From Deltaproteobacteria bacterium (GTDB lineage Bacteria; Desulfobacterota_B; Binatia; UBA9968), in contig JAPUHZ010000063.1 of NCBI GenBank assembly GCA_027297485.1, positions 1-10,537 on the forward strand: a DNA stretch of 10,537 nt, given 5' to 3'. Of this stretch, positions 7,626-10,537 are shown one piece after another; within the stretch, counting starts at the first letter, position 1, and each line of letters starts with the position of its first letter. The position numbers and the translations under genes are program-made. Below the pieces are notes generated by a model. That model was not told where the DNA came from. It saw only the letters and a program-made list of their open reading frames with translations, and did no database searches.

Positions 7626-7811
7626 ATGGCAACGGTAAAGGAAGCCTTCACTGCAAAAGTTCAAGATAACCTAAATGTGGAGGTCGTAGAGGTCTCCTTT
7701 GCTCCTGGAGAAGAGGTCCAGGTTCTTAGGGATTGGAAAGGGGAGAGCTGTCTAGTCAAAAAGGGAGATCAAGTCTTTAACGTCCTGAAAAAATATCTGA
7801 ATCTGGGTTAG
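7626..7811 (+). CDS. small conserved-looking protein of unknown function, 61 residues
   Basis: Not recognised. It is read from ATG 7626, which has an excellent GGAGGGAATT leader, and begins only 20 bases after the aminotransferase stop codon, so it is probably cotranscribed. The product is soluble and acidic-basic mixed: a short helix (TVKEAF), then alternating beta-like segments (VEVVEVSF, GEEVQVLRDW, ESCLVKKGDQVFNVL) and a basic YLNLG tail. The strand-rich pattern with GEEVQVLRDW suggests a small SH3-like barrel; this is an inference from residue pattern only. There is one cysteine (C42). No signal peptide or membrane helix is seen. It might bind a partner or nucleic acid. Confidence 0.75.
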   Translation: MATVKEAFTAKVQDNLNVEVVEVSFAPGEEVQVLRDWKGESCLVKKGDQVFNVLKKYLNLG

Positions 7812-7844
7812 ATAATCTTCAGGCCAGCGGCTGTTTCTGCTTTC

Positions 7845-7861
7845 GAAACTCTTCCAGTTTC
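7845..7861. repeat. 6-bp inverted repeat between convergent genes
   Basis: GAAACT and AGTTTC flank CTTCC in the 60-base gap between the small orphan and the convergent antitoxin gene. It could form a short hairpin stopping transcription from both sides, but it lacks a T-run on either strand. Confidence 0.25.
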
Positions 7862-7871
7862 CTTCCGCTTA

Positions 7872-8090
7872 CTACCAGGATTCTCTCTCCCCTTTTGGAT
7901 AATCAGGAGGATATAATCCGCTGGCCATGCCGGCTGTTGCCTTCGAGTACTGCTTGGGCTTGCGAAGCAAAATCACGGTGTCGCCACGTCTGACGATGAT
8001 TAGCCTATCCCCCGCTCTAACGCGCAGCGCGTTCCTAATCTCCCGTGGAACGACGATCTGGTTCTTGCTGGATAGCTTAACCTCATGCAT
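7872..8090 (-). CDS. AbrB/MazE/SpoVT-family antitoxin-type regulator, apparently orphan
   Basis: The 72-residue product begins MHEVKLSSKNQIVVPREIR, the swapped-hairpin DNA-binding signature of this family, with LRVRAGDRLIIVRRGDTVILLRKP completing the barrel (residues 22-45). The C-terminal third (SKATAGMASGLYPPDY...ESW) is the usual toxin-contact tail of VapB/MazE-like antitoxins and appears complete. ATG 8090 has AAGGAG about seven bases upstream; the frame also opens further up but without a ribosome site. Such proteins neutralise a partner PIN or MazF toxin and repress their own operon. No toxin follows: only 60 bases remain before the convergent gene, and no start codon overlaps the stop. 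The gene may be a solitary regulator or the survivor of a broken pair. Confidence 0.88.
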   Translation of the reverse strand: MHEVKLSSKNQIVVPREIRNALRVRAGDRLIIVRRGDTVILLRKPKQYSKATAGMASGLYPPDYPKGERESW

Positions 8091-8104
8091 AACAAATCTC
8101 CTTC

Positions 8105-8129
8105 CTTTACTTCGTGAGTAAAAGTAAAG
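8105..8129 (-). promoter_or_regulatory. candidate operator: perfect 8-bp inverted repeat before the antitoxin gene
   Basis: CTTTACTT (8105-8112) and AAGTAAAG (8122-8129) flank a nine-base spacer. The element sits 15 bases upstream of the antitoxin ATG, next to its ribosome site. A TTGACT hexamer (minus strand, 8134-8139) lies just outside and could be a -35 element, although no good -10 hexamer follows. AbrB-fold antitoxins commonly bind such palindromes to repress themselves; that this one is the site is inferred from position. Confidence 0.45.
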
Positions 8130-8206
8130 CAAAAGTCAAGCGCTGGTCAGTAGATCGGTGACGAGCGGAGCCTAACTGAACTCCTGCACACCGAAAAAAA
8201 TACGAT

Positions 8207-8231
8207 TCAATTCAAGCATCGATCAATTCAA
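8207..8231. repeat. two direct copies of TCAATTCAA, 16 bases apart
   Basis: TCAATTCAA occurs at 8207-8215 and 8223-8231, separated by GCATCGA. It lies in the 240-base gap between the divergent antitoxin and nuclease genes, about 100 bases before the nuclease start. It could be a regulator site or an edge of an inserted module. No convincing promoter was found in the rest of the gap. Confidence 0.35.
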
Positions 8232-8330
8232 TCCTAGGCCGAAATGTTGGATTTATCACCTTTGTTACGTGAGTTTTGGTTTCTGACGGCTATTTGAAGT
8301 TACGCTGGTAGTGTGAGAAGAAACCTTATT

Positions 8331-9320
8331 ATGGCCGAGATGTATCTTCACAACCACAAGGTTAATAGCATCTTCCAATTGTTGGGTGAACATGAGAACG
8401 ACATCAGCTACAGCGTGGCTTGGGCACTTGCCCAGTGTCCGTCATTTTTGCACGAGTTTCTCCAGAAGATCGGTAGTCCTCCTGCAAACACTAATACCGT
8501 TCAGATACGACTACAGCATCACGAAACAAATGGGGGTATCACTGACATTGAGATAGAGTCATCAGGCCGGTTTTATGTGATTGTAGAAGCCAAACGAGGT
8601 TGGAATCTTCCGGATAGAAGACAATTAGAGAAGTACGTTGCACGCAGATCCTTCAAAAAGAGCAAAGCACCATTCAAGCGCCTAGTGACTCTTACTGAAT
8701 GCAGTCGGGAATATGCCAATCTGCACCTACCAGCTCGCAAAATCGAAGGCGTACCGATTGAGTCAATATCATGGAAGGATGTAGCAGTACTTGCAAGCAA
8801 ATCACGCTGGAAGGCCTCACACGCACAGAAAAGGCTGATAGAAGAATTACTGACTTATTTGGAGGGTCTCATGACCATGCAAAAGATGGATTCCAACCGG
8901 GTGTATGTTGTTGCACTTGCTAGTGGCACCCCAAAAGGATGGGGAATCTCATGGATAGACATCGTGAAGAAACGAAAGCGGTACTTTCATCCAATTGGGA
9001 TTAAAGGTTGGCCGAAGGAACCGCCAAACTACATAGCCGTTCGGTACAAAGGTAAACTGCAGTCGATTCATCATGTTGAGGGCTACGAAGTTGTTGAAGA
9101 TTTGCAAAAGAAAATCCCCGAAATAAAGGGTGCTACAAGAACGCCTCGCTTTCTCTACAGATTGGGTCCGGCGTTTAGGCCTAATAAGGAGATTCGAACA
9201 GGCAGGATTTATCGAAACGGGCGAGTTTGGTGCATGCTCGATACTCTATTTACTTGCGACACAATTTCTGACGCCCGAGATGTGTCCAATAAGCGTGAAA
9301 GAGCAAAACATGAAGAGTAA
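8331..9320 (+). CDS. PD-(D/E)XK nuclease-like protein with a beta-rich C-terminal domain
   Basis: The 329-residue product starts with a helical segment, IFQLLGEHENDISYSVAWAL (14-33), followed by CPSFLHEFL. The segment TDIEIESSGRFYVIVEAKRG (71-90) matches the catalytic core of the PD-(D/E)XK fold: D72, then E87-A-K89 on the next strand, and a helix with Q98 in the usual place. Such enzymes cut DNA in restriction, repair and phage defence. Residues about 190-329 form a separate domain rich in beta and aromatic positions (YIAVRYKGKLQSIHHVEGY, then IRTGRIYRNGRVWC) that I cannot assign to a family. ATG 8331 is preferred; GTG 8313 and ATG 8340 are alternatives and the ribosome site is weak. The gene overlaps the next one by 11 bases, so they are very likely coupled. 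Sampled GC is lower than in the amidohydrolase gene (27 of 60 against 33 of 60 in single lines). Confidence 0.72.
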   Translation: MAEMYLHNHKVNSIFQLLGEHENDISYSVAWALAQCPSFLHEFLQKIGSPPANTNTVQIRLQHHETNGGITDIEIESSGRFYVIVEAKRGWNLPDRRQLEKYVARRSFKKSKAPFKRLVTLTECSREYANLHLPARKIEGVPIESISWKDVAVLASKSRWKASHAQKRLIEELLTYLEGLMTMQKMDSNRVYVVALASGTPKGWGISWIDIVKKRKRYFHPIGIKGWPKEPPNYIAVRYKGKLQSIHHVEGYEVVEDLQKKIPEIKGATRTPRFLYRLGPAFRPNKEIRTGRIYRNGRVWCMLDTLFTCDTISDARDVSNKRERAKHEE

Positions 9321-10110
9321 TACTGTCATCCGCTGTGAAAGTGGAGTTTGTTCCCGTTTGGGAAGCAGCGAAGTTTCTTATCGCCTTCCGCGAGGACGTG
9401 GCTTACCATCTCTCTACAAAGATATACGTAACAAGGAGGCAGAAATCCGTTTCTACTACATTGACTCAGTAGAGTGGGTTGATGGGGAAGGACGCAAGCC
9501 CGGGCTTTACCAGTTTGGATGTGGACTCAATCTCATGGGCAGGTATGCTACATTATGTACCTGCAAACTAAAAATGCTCAAAGTCATCCACGATGCTATC
9601 GAGCGATCGGGGAAACGGCCAATATACGTTGCAGTCCTTGGTGATACCAAAGGCCGTCGAAGGTCGAATTCTAAAATCACACCTCTTGTTTTCCTTGGGA
9701 AAGTCGAAAGGTCATTCAATTCGTTCCTGGATATTTGGAAGTATCTGCCCCGAAGTGTTTGCTATGCGAAGGATGTCCGTCGTCATAAGTTGGGAGATCT
9801 CTATCCACCAACTCTAGTCCGAATGTTTCAAAAAGTCGGGGGATTTTCTTCGAGTAGATTTGTCGAAAACTTCAGCCATGCCAAGGAAAGCTATAAGAAA
9901 GACCTCCAGCAATCCAAACCAGTCGTCTTTAAAGAATGGCGAACCTGGCCTGAAGCCGACGTTGGCTTCAGTAGTAAGGACAGCAGAAGTGTCGCTTCAC
10001 CAAAGAGCGCTACGTTTAAGAAGATGATTGCCGTCCCAAGACCATCCGCCTACGGCTGGAGGTATAGTCTCATTGACTTAAGGTCGCTCATGCACCGATG
10101 TGATTTGTGA
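9310..10110 (+). CDS. unknown protein coupled to the nuclease; weak Nmad2-like pattern
   Basis: This 266-residue protein is not recognised with confidence. It starts at ATG 9310 inside the end of the nuclease gene; the frame is open further upstream only as overlap. Its middle part reads GRYATLCTCKLKML (77-90), then IYVAVLGDTKG (105-115), LVFLGKVERSFNSFLDIW (126-143) and HKLGDLYPP (159-167). The order and spacing recall my memory of Nmad2 proteins (nucleotide modification associated domain 2), where CTLATCKP is followed by a GDWI-type turn, LVYAMKV...EYW and GDNIY. The GDWI turn itself is not preserved, so the match is tentative. The C-terminal part is basic, ends RSLMHRCDL and includes FVENFSHAKESYKKDL. 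No membrane helix or signal peptide is visible. The overlap with the nuclease suggests a joint role, possibly sensing or handling modified DNA. Confidence 0.7.
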   Translation: MKSNTVIRCESGVCSRLGSSEVSYRLPRGRGLPSLYKDIRNKEAEIRFYYIDSVEWVDGEGRKPGLYQFGCGLNLMGRYATLCTCKLKMLKVIHDAIERSGKRPIYVAVLGDTKGRRRSNSKITPLVFLGKVERSFNSFLDIWKYLPRSVCYAKDVRRHKLGDLYPPTLVRMFQKVGGFSSSRFVENFSHAKESYKKDLQQSKPVVFKEWRTWPEADVGFSSKDSRSVASPKSATFKKMIAVPRPSAYGWRYSLIDLRSLMHRCDL

Positions 10111-10122
10111 ATGACAAAGTCA

Positions 10123-10156
10123 CCTTCTGGGGCATTATCCCCTTTTTTAAAAATCA
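10123..10156. repeat. wider inverted repeat around the terminator
   Basis: CCTTCTG (10123-10129) upstream and CAGAAGG (starting at about 10159) downstream are perfect complements and enclose the terminator hairpin and its T-run. The remaining bases up to 10304 hold a short AATTCAA/TTGAATT palindrome (about 10206-10225) and no gene that I can support. Confidence 0.3.
10129..10148 (+). terminator. likely Rho-independent terminator of the nuclease module
   Basis: GGGG-CATTAT-CCCC is followed directly by six Ts, 18 bases after the stop codon of the second gene. The stem is short but pure G:C. It is enclosed in a wider CCTTCTG/CAGAAGG inverted repeat. Confidence 0.5.
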
Positions 10157-10304
10157 CACAGAAGGAGATTTTGCAGCATACTCTGGTGTTCAAAGATCCA
10201 GAATAAATTCAATTCTCCTTGAATTCAGTCCTAATGGTTAAGAACCGGAGACTGGTGGCGATCGCTTTAGGCCGGGCAGCGACCGTTGAAGAGGACAAGG
10301 GTCA

Positions 10305-10511
10305 TTGCTTGACTTTGCACAGCGCTGTGGTCCTTTTCTCTCTTTGATTAGGCGGGAACGGGATAAGTCATTATTTGACAGGCAAGCAGTGACAAAGGGG
10401 TTTAAAGACTTTGAGCAGATGCGAAAAGACCCTGACCTCGAATCCATTCGTCAAGACCCGCGCTTCAAGAGCTTAAGAGCGGCTAAAAATGTGGGAAAGC
10501 AGCCTGGGTAG
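10305..10511 (+). pseudogene. C-terminal remnant of a tetratricopeptide-repeat protein
   Basis: The frame is open from the stop at 10287 to TAG at 10509-10511. Its last half reads KGFKDFEQMRKDPDLESIR then QDPRF, which is the typical end of TPR proteins (a final helix pair followed by a DPDLE..R.DPRF tail). No upstream repeat units, good start codon or ribosome site are present, so it is probably the tail of a gene broken nearby, possibly by insertion of the nuclease module. A short intact protein beginning at TTG 10305 cannot be excluded. Confidence 0.45.
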
Positions 10512-10537
10512 CCGTCCGACAAGATACCCAGGCCATA

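Larger units (their letters stand above)
8225..10233. repeat. imperfect 12-bp direct repeat bracketing the nuclease module
   Basis: AATTCAATCCTA at 8225-8236 and AATTCAGTCCTA at 10222-10233 differ at one base. They lie outside both ends of the two-gene nuclease module and could be insertion boundaries. A match this short in AT-rich sequence can arise by chance. The span given is from the first copy to the second. Confidence 0.25.

Noticed and set aside
9130..9309. Upstream extension of the second module gene by 60 codons.
   Set aside because: It would overlap the nuclease coding region by nearly 200 bases with a non-ATG start; ATG 9310 gives the usual short coupling overlap.
10234..10347. 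A 37-codon frame starting MVKNRRLVAIALGRAA before the TPR remnant.
   Set aside because: There is no ribosome site and no recognisable family, and it ends in another frame inside the remnant; no convincing frameshift links the two.

Overview
The window looks like a piece of chromosome from a Gram-negative bacterium of medium GC content. Leucyl/phenylalanyl-tRNA-protein transferase (Aat) and a CHASE/PAS/GAF sensor protein point that way. The mixed codon use, the amidohydrolase plus class III aminotransferase pair and many small orphan genes would fit an uncultured environmental lineage (Desulfobacterota, Methylomirabilota or similar). That placement is an inference; no rRNA or other phylogenetic marker is present.

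Layout. Bases 1-2597 (minus strand) hold the N-terminal 865 codons of a large membrane sensor: TM-CHASE-TM-PAS-GAF-GAF-GAF, running off the left edge before any output domain. A 381-base gap follows, containing one short hydrophobic ORF and a terminator-like hairpin. Next on the minus strand is a VOC/glyoxalase protein fused in frame to a CPCC-motif protein; a G7 run at the junction makes the fusion suspicious. Divergent from it, on the plus strand, are aat, an N-acyl-D-amino-acid deacylase-type amidohydrolase, a class III PLP aminotransferase and a 61-residue orphan. The last three look like a small amino-acid catabolic group. A convergent AbrB/MazE-type antitoxin gene without a toxin follows, with a perfect 8-bp inverted repeat just upstream of it.

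The right end (about 8.2-10.2 kb) is accessory in character. A PD-(D/E)XK nuclease-like gene overlaps by 11 bases a second gene of unknown function, whose middle part faintly resembles Nmad2-type nucleotide-modification-associated proteins. The pair has lower GC in sampled lines, ends in a likely terminator and is bracketed by an imperfect 12-bp direct repeat. This module is the best candidate in the window for an undescribed system, probably related to defence or DNA modification. The window closes with a short TPR-tail remnant. No tRNA, rRNA, CRISPR array or transposase was seen.
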